Origin: Verrucomicrobiota bacterium
GTDB taxonomy: Bacteria; Verrucomicrobiota; Verrucomicrobiia; Opitutales; UBA953
DNA: 64,000 nt
NCBI GenBank assembly: GCA_030830965.1
Contig: JAURLX010000018.1
Location: forward strand, 1 to 64,000
Direction of reading: 5' to 3'
Below are positions 51,795-61,684 of the stretch, in pieces. The notes beneath the pieces are model-generated. The model was not told where the DNA came from, did no database searches, and was given only the letters and a program-made list of their open reading frames with translations. A program made the translations under genes and the position numbers. Positions within the stretch are counted from its first letter, which is position 1. Each line of letters opens with the position of its first letter.

Positions 51795-52496
51795 TCAGGC
51801 CCCGAGGAGCGCGGCGAGGGCGCAGTGCAGCCAGAACCACGCGGCCGGCAGCAGCGAGAGCAACGCGGTGACGCAGCCGGAAACGATCATCCCCGGGACG
51901 CCCAGCAGGAGCACGCGGCCGAAGCCGGGGCGGTGGGCCTCGCAGAGCGTCACGGCGAGGTGCACGGTCACGGCGATGCGAATCAGCGGAAGGCCGGAGA
52001 ACAGTAGGACGAACTTCACGGCGAGCCCCCAGTCCAGGGCGATGACGACCAACACGAAGGCGATGCTCAGTGCTTCGGCGACCAGCCGGTTGAAGGCGAA
52101 GACGCGGAAGGTCTCGCGCCAGCCGCCGGCAGCTCCACCGGTGACGCTGAGCGCGGCCTGGGTGAACAAGGCGCCGAGCAGGGTCATGGCCAAGGGGACG
52201 ATGACTCCGAACAGGAGGCCCCATCCCGACGTGAAGACCCTGGCCATGTCGGTCTGCGGGCGCACGAACTTGTCGGTGAAGAATGCGGCGAGTTTCGAGG
52301 CCGGGGCGTTCAGCTCCTGCGGCGCGAGCTCCGTCAATCGTCGCTCCATCTCCTGCAGCCCGCGTCCGGCCGCCTCGGCCACAGGGTCGTTCGACTGCCA
52401 GAGGTAGAGGCCCGCGACGAGCACCGAACCCAGGGCGGCCCAGGTGACTAGCCAGGCCCAGGCGGACCTGGCTGACGGATCGTGGGTCGTACTCAT
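51795..52496 (-). CDS. Integral membrane protein (possibly YIP1-like)
   Basis: About 233 aa from the ATG at 52496; the track start at 52538 is an extension. One N-terminal membrane segment (about 13-33, AWLVTWAALGSVLVAGLYLW), a periplasmic stretch of about 55 residues, then four hydrophobic segments (about 90-112, 128-150, 153-175 and 195-230). The arrangement and the FRVFAFNRLVAEALS region before the second bundle recall YIP1/DUF1282-type proteins, but the match is weak. It converges on the helicase gene with no gap (stop codons adjacent) and is divergent from the next propeller-cytochrome gene. No function is assigned. Confidence 0.7.
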   Translation of the reverse strand: MSTTHDPSARSAWAWLVTWAALGSVLVAGLYLWQSNDPVAEAAGRGLQEMERRLTELAPQELNAPASKLAAFFTDKFVRPQTDMARVFTSGWGLLFGVIVPLAMTLLGALFTQAALSVTGGAAGGWRETFRVFAFNRLVAEALSIAFVLVVIALDWGLAVKFVLLFSGLPLIRIAVTVHLAVTLCEAHRPGFGRVLLLGVPGMIVSGCVTALLSLLPAAWFWLHCALAALLGA

Positions 52497-52659
52497 GGGG
52501 CTCTGGCGCAGGGCCGTGCGGAAGGGGTGTGCGTCCAAGCCACCCTTGAAGCAAGCCGAAGGATGCCAGGGTTGGCGGGTATATGCTCAATCTCGGCGGA
52601 AAAGGAGCCCGCTGGTCACTTGCGATGAACGAAGGACGGGCCAACATTCGCGACGCCCC

Positions 52660-55600
52660 ATGATGCGCCGCATCATACCCCTGCTCCTCTCCTGCCTGGC
52701 GCTGGCCCAGTCCGGCGACGGGGTGAAGACGCTCACGACCTATTCCAAGGCCTACGGCGCCTCGAAGGGCTCGCCGAAGGTCGACGCCGCCAAGGAGCTG
52801 CCGCGCTATCCGGCGGTGGCTCCGACCGAAGCCCCGAAGACCTGGACGGTCAAGGAAGGCTTCCGGATGGAACTCGTCGCCCACGAGCCCTCCGTCCGCT
52901 CGCCGATCGCGATCTGCTTCGACGAGCGGGGCCGGATGTTCGTCTGCGAGATGATCGACTACTCGGAGAGGCGCGACGTGAAGCCGCACCTGGGACGCAT
53001 CTCGGTGCTGGAGGACCGCGATGACGACGGGCGCTACGAGACGGCCAAGGTCTTCGCCGACGACCTGCCCTGGCCGACGGGCCTCATCTGGGCGGACGGC
53101 GGTCTCTACGTGGCCGCCACGCCGGACATCATCCGGCTTGAAGACCGGGACGACGACGGACGCGCGGAGGTCCGCAAGGTCGCATTCACGGGCTTCGGCA
53201 CGGGGCTCAAGATCCTCAATGTGCAAGGTCTCGCCAACAGTCTGCAATGGGGTCCGGACCAACGGGTGCACGTGCTCGCCGGCGGCGGCAACCGCGGCAA
53301 GGTCTCCTCACCGCTGCGACCTGACCAGCCGGCGGTCGAGTTGGGCGGCCGTGACTTCTGGTTCGAACCGCGCACGCACGCCTTCGGACTGGAACCGGGC
53401 GGCGCTCAGTACGGGATGAGCTACGACGACCTGGGACGGAAATACGGCTGCTCCAATTCGGACCATCTCCAGCACTGGACGCATGAGGAGCCCGACGCGG
53501 GACTCAACCCGGTCGCTCCCCTGCCCTCCGGCCGACGCAGCATCGCCGTGGACGGCGGGGCGGCCGAGGTGTTCCGCATCTCGCCAGATGAACCGTGGCG
53601 GATCATCCGGACACGCTGGCGCATCTCCGGGGCGGTGCCGGGCGTGGTCGAAGGTGGCGGCCGGGTCAGCGGCTACTTCACGGGCGCGACAGGCACCACG
53701 GTCTACCGCGGCGACGCCTACGGTCCGGATTTCATCGGCAACACGTTCACGGGAGACGCGGGAGGCCAGCTCGCCCACCGCAAGGTGCTCACGCGCGCCG
53801 AAGACGGGGTCGGGATGTCCGGCGCCCGTCCCTCCGACGAAAAGGGCCGCGAGTTCGCCGCCAGCACGGACACCTGGGTCCGTGTGGTCAATTTCGCCAA
53901 CGCCCCGGACGGCTGCCTCTACCTGATCGACATGTACCGCGAGGTGATCGAGCACCCCTGGTCGATCCCGGAGGAAATCAAGCAGTACATCGACCTCAAC
54001 AGCGGCCATGACCGCGGACGGATCTGGCGGATCACGCCCGAAGGAGGCCGCCCGCCCCGTGGCGGCAAGGTGAACCTGCATCAGGCGGACGTGAAGGAAC
54101 TCGTGGCCTCGCTCGGCCACGCTAACGGCTGGCATCGTGACACCGCGGCTCGGCTGCTTACGGAAAGGGCCGACCCTTCGGCCCAGCCGCTCCTCAGCGC
54201 GACGCTCAAGGAACACCCCGCCCCGTCCGCTAGGCTGACGGCGTTCAACGTGCTGCGTCGTCTCGGCTGGTCGGACGAGGCGACGCTGGCCGCCGCGCTC
54301 CAAGGGCCGGCCGAACTGCGCGCCCGTGCGCTCTGGGCGCTGCGCCGCGACGGACCACCTGCCGGCGGCGAGAGGCTCGCCCTTTTGCTCACCCCTCTCG
54401 CTGAAGATGCGGACGCAAGGGTGCGCTTCGAACTGGCCCTGACAGTGGCACGGCTCACGGACCCGTCCGACTCGCTTCGCCTCGGTCCGGCACTGCGTGC
54501 TATCGCCGTCAAGGACCACGCCCACGCCTGGATCGCCCCCGCGGTGCTCTCGGCCAGCCCCGCGACGCTGGCCCGCGAGGTGCTGCCGGTCTTCCTGCAG
54601 GACAGGAAACTGGGCCTCAGCGCCAAGGACTTCACGGCTAAATTGATTGAGACGGCTCCGCTCGGACTCAAGGCGGAGTCCTACGACAGCCTGCTCGACT
54701 TCACGCTCAGGGACGGGGGCGAAGTGGAATGGATCAGGGCGCTCGACGCCGGACTGCGCAGGACGGGCTCGAGCCTGGCCAAGGCGGACAAGGACGGACG
54801 TCTGAAGGCCCGCTTCGACGCCGCCGCGAAGGAGGCGACACAAGGCGACGTTGCGACGCGCCGACGCGCGCTCGGCCTACTCGCGCTCTCGGATTTCCGA
54901 CGGATCAGGCCGGCGCTCGACGCATCGCTCCAGAAAGGAACCGACGACGCCCTCCGGCTGCTGGCGGTGCAGTCTGCGGCCAGATTCTCCGGCCCCGAGG
55001 CCGCCCAGTGGCTGGTGAAGGGCTTCGGCGCGCTGGACGGGCCGGCCAAGGACGCCGCCTTCGTCGCCCTGCGGGCCCGGCCTGAACGCACTACGGGCCT
55101 GCTCCAGGGACTGGAGGACGGCTCCCTGAACCCTTCGGCCCTCGCGCCCGACCAGATGGAGTCCCTCCTGCGAGCCTCGGACAAGGCCGTCGCCGCCAGG
55201 GCCGCCAAGGCCCTGGCTTCGGTGCTCCCGCCCTCGCGCGAGGAGGTCGCACGCACGTTCGCCGGCGCGGCGGACGCGAAGGGCGATGCCGAGAAGGGAC
55301 GTCAGATCTGCGAACAACGCTGCTTCATCTGCCATCGCGCCGAAGGCAAGGGTCAGGCGGTGGGGCCGGACCTCGTCACGGTGAAGAACCGCGGCCGGGC
55401 CGGCATCCTCGACGCCATCATCAACCCCAATCGCGAGGTCGCGGCCCAATACGCCGTCTTCGAAGTGCGCACGAAAGACGGAGGCTCCAGGGCGGGCATC
55501 ATCGTCGACGACAACGCGACGTCGCTCACGCTCCGCATGCCGGGCGGAGCCGAAAGCCGGATCAACCGCTCCGAAGTGGCCGGCACCTCTTCGACCGGCC

Positions 55601-55686
55601 GGAGCCTCATGCCCGAGGGGCTCGAAGCCGGCCTCACGCCCGGGGACATGGCCGACCTGCTCACTTACCTCGAAACACTCCGATGA
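52660..55686 (+). CDS. Beta-propeller - HEAT - cytochrome c protein
   Basis: About 1008 aa from the ATG at 52660 (signal peptide MMRRIIPLLLSCLALAQS); the track start at 52444 overlaps the divergent gene. The PVC-type propeller covers about 55-450 (MELVAHEPSVRSPIAICFDERGRM region, RDDDGRYE, ANAPDGCLYLIDMYREVIEHPWSIP), then HEAT-like repeats (about 460-860) and cytochrome c with CFICHRAEGKGQAVGPDL near residue 887, ending in a propeller-type domain (LMPEGLEAGLTPGDMADLLTYLETLR region). It has no extra N-terminal module, unlike its paralogues in this window. The downstream DUF1080 gene overlaps it by four bases (ATGA). Confidence 0.9.
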   Translation: MMRRIIPLLLSCLALAQSGDGVKTLTTYSKAYGASKGSPKVDAAKELPRYPAVAPTEAPKTWTVKEGFRMELVAHEPSVRSPIAICFDERGRMFVCEMIDYSERRDVKPHLGRISVLEDRDDDGRYETAKVFADDLPWPTGLIWADGGLYVAATPDIIRLEDRDDDGRAEVRKVAFTGFGTGLKILNVQGLANSLQWGPDQRVHVLAGGGNRGKVSSPLRPDQPAVELGGRDFWFEPRTHAFGLEPGGAQYGMSYDDLGRKYGCSNSDHLQHWTHEEPDAGLNPVAPLPSGRRSIAVDGGAAEVFRISPDEPWRIIRTRWRISGAVPGVVEGGGRVSGYFTGATGTTVYRGDAYGPDFIGNTFTGDAGGQLAHRKVLTRAEDGVGMSGARPSDEKGREFAASTDTWVRVVNFANAPDGCLYLIDMYREVIEHPWSIPEEIKQYIDLNSGHDRGRIWRITPEGGRPPRGGKVNLHQADVKELVASLGHANGWHRDTAARLLTERADPSAQPLLSATLKEHPAPSARLTAFNVLRRLGWSDEATLAAALQGPAELRARALWALRRDGPPAGGERLALLLTPLAEDADARVRFELALTVARLTDPSDSLRLGPALRAIAVKDHAHAWIAPAVLSASPATLAREVLPVFLQDRKLGLSAKDFTAKLIETAPLGLKAESYDSLLDFTLRDGGEVEWIRALDAGLRRTGSSLAKADKDGRLKARFDAAAKEATQGDVATRRRALGLLALSDFRRIRPALDASLQKGTDDALRLLAVQSAARFSGPEAAQWLVKGFGALDGPAKDAAFVALRARPERTTGLLQGLEDGSLNPSALAPDQMESLLRASDKAVAARAAKALASVLPPSREEVARTFAGAADAKGDAEKGRQICEQRCFICHRAEGKGQAVGPDLVTVKNRGRAGILDAIINPNREVAAQYAVFEVRTKDGGSRAGIIVDDNATSLTLRMPGGAESRINRSEVAGTSSTGRSLMPEGLEAGLTPGDMADLLTYLETLR

Positions 55687-56354
55687 GATACGCCCTGCTC
55701 CTCCTCGCCTGCAACGCCGTCGCCGCGGAACCGCCCGAAGGGTTCCGATCCCTCTTCAACGGCAAGGACCTGTCCGGCTGGCACGGATACAACGGGCACT
55801 CGGTCGTCAAGCTGACGGGAGAGAAGAAGGCGGCCGCGCTGAAGAAGATGCGCGACGAGCTGTCGCTCCATTGGCGTGCCGAAGCCGGCGAGCTGGTCAA
55901 CTCGGGCACGGGCCCCTACGCGACGACGGACGAAGCATTCGGAGACATCGAGCTGCGCATCGAATACCGCACGGTGGCCAAGGCGGACAGCGGCATCTAC
56001 CTGCGCGGCACGCCGCAGGTGCAGATCTGGGATCCTAACCAGGAGTTCGACCCCAAGAAGCCGGACCGCAGGCCGCACCTCGGGTCGGGCGGACTTTTCA
56101 ACAACGCCCCGGGCACGCCAGGCCGCGACCCGCTGGTCAAGGCGGACCGGCCTTTCGGCGAGTGGAACACCTTCCGCATCACGCAGAAGGGCGACGTGAC
56201 CTCGGTCTGGCTCAACGGCAAGCTGGTCGTGGACGCCGCCCGGATGCAGAACTACTGGGACCCCAAGGCCGCCCTGCCCGCCCAAGGCCCGATCCAGCTC
56301 CAGACGCACGGCGGCGAGATCCGCTGGCGCAATATTTTCGTCAGGGCACTCTGA
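55683..56354 (+). CDS. DUF1080 protein (3-keto-disaccharide hydrolase family)
   Basis: A 223-aa exported single-domain DUF1080 protein: short signal peptide (MRYALLLLACNAVAA), LFNGKDLSGWHGYNGHS (about 24-40), DSGIYLRGTPQVQIWDP (about 98-114), GEWNTFRITQKGDVTSVWLNGKLVVD and a C-terminal IQLQTHGGEIRWRNIFVR. It is most like the first domain of the tandem protein at 32114. Overlap with the propeller-cytochrome gene (ATGA) makes a two-component unit of hydrolase and heme protein, which at 7337-10996 is a single fused polypeptide. Confidence 0.92.
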   Translation: MRYALLLLACNAVAAEPPEGFRSLFNGKDLSGWHGYNGHSVVKLTGEKKAAALKKMRDELSLHWRAEAGELVNSGTGPYATTDEAFGDIELRIEYRTVAKADSGIYLRGTPQVQIWDPNQEFDPKKPDRRPHLGSGGLFNNAPGTPGRDPLVKADRPFGEWNTFRITQKGDVTSVWLNGKLVVDAARMQNYWDPKAALPAQGPIQLQTHGGEIRWRNIFVRAL

Positions 56355-56459
56355 CATGACCAGGCCAGCGCTCCAGCATCGCGCCGACGAAGCACCGACC
56401 CCCGCGTCGGGCAAGGCCCTTCCGCACGCCCTCCCTCAGGGCTTCGACTCTCTACGCCG

Positions 56460-57812
<1,353 letters not shown>

Positions 57813-57825
57813 GGTCGCGTCCAGG

Positions 57826-59244
57826 TCACTTGGCCTTCTTCTTGCCCTTCTTTCTGACGGGCGTCTCACCCTCCCCTTCTTCGCCTCCACGACCGCGAGG
57901 CAGGTCGGGCTTCTCGCTCTTGGGCAGGAAGGCGGCCAGTTCGGCCTTCTTGGCGGCGAACTCCGGCTTGGTCGCAAGATTCACGTATTCGAGGGGATCC
58001 TTGGCGTCGTGGTAGAGCTCCTCGTCGCCATTGGCATAGCGGATGTAGCGCCAGTCTTCGGAACGTACGGCATGGTTGCCCCTGCCGTGGGTGGTGAGGG
58101 CGGGATGGCTCCAGGCGGAGGCGGGATCGCGCAGCAGCGAGGAGACGTCCTTGCCGTCGGCATGGGAGGGAATCGGGATGCCCGCCAGCGCCAGGGTGGT
58201 CGGATAGATGCTGGAGTAGTCGACGGGGCGGTCACACCGTGCGTCCGCAGGCGTCAAACCGGGGACTTTCCAGATGTGCACGGTCCGGGTGGGCTCCTCC
58301 CAAAGGGCGAACTTACGCCAATGGGACTTCTCGCCCAGGCTCCAGCCGTGGTCCGACCAGAGGCAGATGATGGTGCTGTCTCGGCGCGGGGACTTCTCCC
58401 AGGCGTCAAGGAGCCGGCCGACCTGGTGGTCGCAGAAGGCGATGGTCGCCAGGTAGGCCTGCACGGCCTCCTTCCAGCGCCCCGAGGCCACGATGCGCGC
58501 ATGGTCGCCCTCGGGCTTGGCCATCTTGACTCCCGCCGGCGGCACGTCCGCGAGGTCGTCGGGTAGATGCGGCGGCAACTGGATCTGGTCGAGGGGGAAC
58601 ATGTCGAACCACTTCTTGGGCACGCTGAAGGGCATGTGGGGCTTCACGAGTCCGGCCGCGATGAAGAAGGGACGGTCGGACTTCTCATTCATCTTCTCGA
58701 TGCACCAGCTGACGACGGCATGGTCAGGCATGTCCTCATCGGCGCAGGCCAAGGGCGCGAAACTGATGCCTCCGACGCCGTTGTCCTTGGCGTCAGGGCG
58801 CCCCTTGCGATTCCCGCCCTTGCCCGCGAAGTAGTCGTCGAACAGGCCTCCGCGGTCGCCGGCCCCGTGGTAGATCTTCCCGGCGCCGTAGACACGATAG
58901 CCGTTCTTGGACAGGACGGTGTTCAGCAGCAGGTCCTCGGAGATGCCAGGGCGCCAGTTCTGGCCGTTGTCGTAGCAGCCGGTGCTGGTCGGGCGGAGGC
59001 CGGACATCAGCGAGGCACGGGAGGGATTGCAGGCGGGCGCGGTGCAGTAGGCCTTGGTGAAGCTGACGCCCATCTTGGCGAGTCGGTCGATGTTCGGGGT
59101 CTTGGTCTGCGGATGCCTGCCGAGATGCCCCACCCAATGGTTGAGGTCATCGATGGGAATGAAGAGGAAGCTCGGCCGCTCGGCCGCCGGCAACGGACCG
59201 GTGAACAGGATCATCAAGGCGACCAGCAGGGCGTAACGGGGCAT
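57826..59244 (-). CDS. Iduronate-2-sulfatase-like sulfatase
   Basis: About 472 aa from the ATG at 59244, with signal peptide (MPRYALLVALMILFTGPLPAA) and then FLFIPIDDLNHWVGHLG, typical of the iduronate-sulfatase/choline-sulfatase group. The active-site motif is CNPSRASLMSGLRP (Cys about 69). HPQTKTPNIDRLAKMGVSF, WCIEKMNEKSDRPFF (about 180) and LWSDHGWSLGEKSHWRK (about 285) add conserved features. The C-terminus is a lysine-rich tail (RKKGKKKAK). The track start at 60147 adds 301 spurious residues. It converges on the ceramidase-like gene and is divergent from the serine hydrolase. Confidence 0.93.
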   Translation of the reverse strand: MPRYALLVALMILFTGPLPAAERPSFLFIPIDDLNHWVGHLGRHPQTKTPNIDRLAKMGVSFTKAYCTAPACNPSRASLMSGLRPTSTGCYDNGQNWRPGISEDLLLNTVLSKNGYRVYGAGKIYHGAGDRGGLFDDYFAGKGGNRKGRPDAKDNGVGGISFAPLACADEDMPDHAVVSWCIEKMNEKSDRPFFIAAGLVKPHMPFSVPKKWFDMFPLDQIQLPPHLPDDLADVPPAGVKMAKPEGDHARIVASGRWKEAVQAYLATIAFCDHQVGRLLDAWEKSPRRDSTIICLWSDHGWSLGEKSHWRKFALWEEPTRTVHIWKVPGLTPADARCDRPVDYSSIYPTTLALAGIPIPSHADGKDVSSLLRDPASAWSHPALTTHGRGNHAVRSEDWRYIRYANGDEELYHDAKDPLEYVNLATKPEFAAKKAELAAFLPKSEKPDLPRGRGGEEGEGETPVRKKGKKKAK

Positions 59245-59322
59245 GGCCGGACGATGCCCCGCCCAGGGCGACCTGTCCAGAGAGGGCTTGCCCGTCACGC
59301 GTGAAGATTCGACCCTGTCGTG

Positions 59323-60531
59323 ATGCGCCCCGCCCTTTTCCTGCTGCTCCTCGCTGCGCTCTGCCCCGGTGCGGACTACTTCCCCCCGCCCGACAGCCAA
59401 GGGGGCTGGCGGATGCCTAAGGACGCCCGGGAAGCCAAGGAGAAGGCCGGCATCGACCTCGACCGACTGGAAGCCGCCTGGACGGCGGTTCAGCGCTCCA
59501 ACACCGAGAACGGAGGCCTGTTGGTGGTCAGCCGAGGATGGCTGGTGATGGAACGTTACTTCGGCAAGGCCAGGCGCGGTGCGAATCCCGACATGGCCTC
59601 GACCGGCAAGGCGGTCACCAGCATCGCCTGCGGCATCATGCTCGCTGAAAACAAGGCCCGGCTGCCCGAAGGCCTCGATACGCTGGTCTACACCAAGGAG
59701 CTCCTTCCGGAGTCCCTGCCGCTCCGCGACCCCCGCGAGGCCGGCATCAGGCTCGGACATCTGCTCTGCATGACGTCGGGCCACAACGGAGAGGGGGCCA
59801 CACCTTCGTCGGTGGTGCGCGGCACGGCCGCCCCGCTCAAGCCGGTCAAAGGGCAGGATGTCAGGGACGTCGACGGTTCGTCCCTTCGTGTGCCGCTCTG
59901 GGCCGCGCCGGGCGAAGGTTACTCCTACTCCTCCCCCGCCCCGCACATCGCGTCGATGGTGCTGCGCAAGGTCACGGGCAAGGAACTGCCCGACTACATC
60001 GATGAGAAGCTGGGCAAGCCGATGGGCTGGGGTCCCTGGGGCTACTGCCTCTACCGCGGGGACGTGGTCATGAACCACGCCAACGGGGCCGGCTCGATCG
60101 CGCTTCGGGCGACTGATGCGGCCCGCCTTGGCTACTGCCTTGCGCAAGACGGGCGATGGGCGGGACGGCAGCTAATCCCGTCGGACTACCTCCGGATGTG
60201 CCGGGAGCCGTTGAAATACAACCCGCACTTCCCCTTCAGCCTGCAGTTCGAGCACAACCACGCTGGGCAGATCGCCGGCGCCCCCCGCGATGCCTACTAC
60301 AAGACGGGAGCCGGCGGATTCTGTCTCTACGTGGTCCCCTCGCTCGACCTGGCGATCTACAAGCTCGGCGGCAAGGACGGGCAATGGAACCCAGATCTGA
60401 CGAGACTTCCCCAGCCTCCGGACGACTTCGGCCGACATTACGAGCCGCTGGTCAGCCCACGGAACGGCGCCTGGGAGAACTACAGCATCCCGCGGGTGCT
60501 TGAACTGGTCTGCGCCGCGACGGTCCGGTGA
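59323..60531 (+). CDS. Serine hydrolase, beta-lactamase class C fold (CubicO-type)
   Basis: About 402 aa from the ATG at 59323 (signal peptide MRPALFLLLLAALCPGA); the GTG three bases upstream is the track start. The SxxK motif is STGKAVTS (about 92-99). GYSYSSPAPHIASMVL (about 204) sits where the YxN motif is expected, and KTGAGGFCLYV (about 327) replaces the third K/HxG box. This is the penicillin-binding/esterase superfamily; relatives include esterases and D-amino-acid hydrolases. Substrate unknown. It ends one base from the convergent Gfo/Idh/MocA gene. Confidence 0.88.
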   Translation: MRPALFLLLLAALCPGADYFPPPDSQGGWRMPKDAREAKEKAGIDLDRLEAAWTAVQRSNTENGGLLVVSRGWLVMERYFGKARRGANPDMASTGKAVTSIACGIMLAENKARLPEGLDTLVYTKELLPESLPLRDPREAGIRLGHLLCMTSGHNGEGATPSSVVRGTAAPLKPVKGQDVRDVDGSSLRVPLWAAPGEGYSYSSPAPHIASMVLRKVTGKELPDYIDEKLGKPMGWGPWGYCLYRGDVVMNHANGAGSIALRATDAARLGYCLAQDGRWAGRQLIPSDYLRMCREPLKYNPHFPFSLQFEHNHAGQIAGAPRDAYYKTGAGGFCLYVVPSLDLAIYKLGGKDGQWNPDLTRLPQPPDDFGRHYEPLVSPRNGAWENYSIPRVLELVCAATVR

Positions 60532-60532
60532 T

Positions 60533-61684
60533 TCAGGCCAGAGGGTGCTCGCGACGGCGCAGGGGCAGCTCGACCTTGGCGCCGCCGGCCGCGAAGGACG
60601 CGAATACGCCGGTGATCAGTTCGATGGTCTCACGTCCGGCCTCGGCTCCGCAGAGGGGTTCCCTGCCCTGCCGCATCGCGTCGAGAAGGTCGGTGGCGAC
60701 GGCCAGATGGCCGGCGACGAGACTCCTGATGTCCTTCACAGGCTCGGGCAGGCCGACGCCTGCGCTGGTCAGGGGGGTCCGCCCGCCGTCTCGGACGACA
60801 TGGATGAGCGGCTCCTCATCGACGCGCAGGTCCAAGGTGGCCTTCTCACAGATGACCTTGACGCCGAAACCCTCCTTCTTGTCCCAGAGCCCCTTCTTGG
60901 AATCGAAGAACAGCGGGATGCCCGACCTGGTCTCGTAGGCGGCGTGAATCTCGTCGCCGACGATGGAGCCGACGCCTTCGTCGCCCTCCCTGACGTCGGC
61001 GCGCACGGCCGGACGACCATCCTGGAGGACCGTGGCGCGGCAGGAGACGGGCGCGCCAGTAAACCGGGTCGCCAGGTTGAAGCCGTGGCCGCCGAGCACC
61101 CAGAGGTCGAGGCCACCGCCGCGCTGGTCCTGCTTGCCGCGCACGCGCACCTCGCGGACGGCACCGAACTCTCCGGCGGCGACGAGCTTGACGGCCGTCT
61201 CCAGCGCGGGGTGATAACGGTTGCGGTGGGCGACGGCGAGACGCACGCCGCCGGCCTTGCAGGCGCTCACGACGGCATCGGCCTCGGCCAGGGTTCGGAC
61301 GAAGGGCTTTTCGACGTAGAGGCCCTTCACCCCGGCCTCGATGGCCGCGAGGATGACCTCGGCGTGCAGGTCGATGTGTCGGGGGCAGACGGCGACGACC
61401 TGAGGACGTGTCCTGCGGAGCATCGCGAGGTGATCGGCGAAGGATTCAGGGGCCTGCAGCCGCGCCTCGGCCGCCTTGCGTCCGGCGACATCAGGGTCCG
61501 ACACGCCGACGATGCGAGCCCCGGGCACCTTGAGCCACACGGTATCGAGACCATGCCCATAATTGCCCCTGCCGGTGTGGCCGACGACGCCGACGGTGAC
61601 CACCGAACCCGCCCCTGCGCGGAGCGCCGCGGGCACGGCCGCCGCAAGGGCGAGGAATCGGCGTCTGTGGATGGGCGATCTCAT
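60533..61684 (-). CDS. Gfo/Idh/MocA-family oxidoreductase, Tat-exported
   Basis: A 383-aa NAD(P)-dependent oxidoreductase fold. The N-terminus is Tat-like (IHRRRFLALAAAVPAALRAG). The Rossmann motif VVGHTGRGNYG (about 33-43) and the family signature LYVEKPFVRT (about 122-131) are present, followed by VAHRNRYHPALETA. The family acts on sugars and their keto derivatives; periplasmic members often keep a tightly bound cofactor. It overlaps the stop of the FG-GAP gene as ATGA. Oxidation or reduction of a sugar released by the adjacent sialidase-like protein is a reasonable inference. Confidence 0.9.
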   Translation of the reverse strand: MRSPIHRRRFLALAAAVPAALRAGAGSVVTVGVVGHTGRGNYGHGLDTVWLKVPGARIVGVSDPDVAGRKAAEARLQAPESFADHLAMLRRTRPQVVAVCPRHIDLHAEVILAAIEAGVKGLYVEKPFVRTLAEADAVVSACKAGGVRLAVAHRNRYHPALETAVKLVAAGEFGAVREVRVRGKQDQRGGGLDLWVLGGHGFNLATRFTGAPVSCRATVLQDGRPAVRADVREGDEGVGSIVGDEIHAAYETRSGIPLFFDSKKGLWDKKEGFGVKVICEKATLDLRVDEEPLIHVVRDGGRTPLTSAGVGLPEPVKDIRSLVAGHLAVATDLLDAMRQGREPLCGAEAGRETIELITGVFASFAAGGAKVELPLRRREHPLA

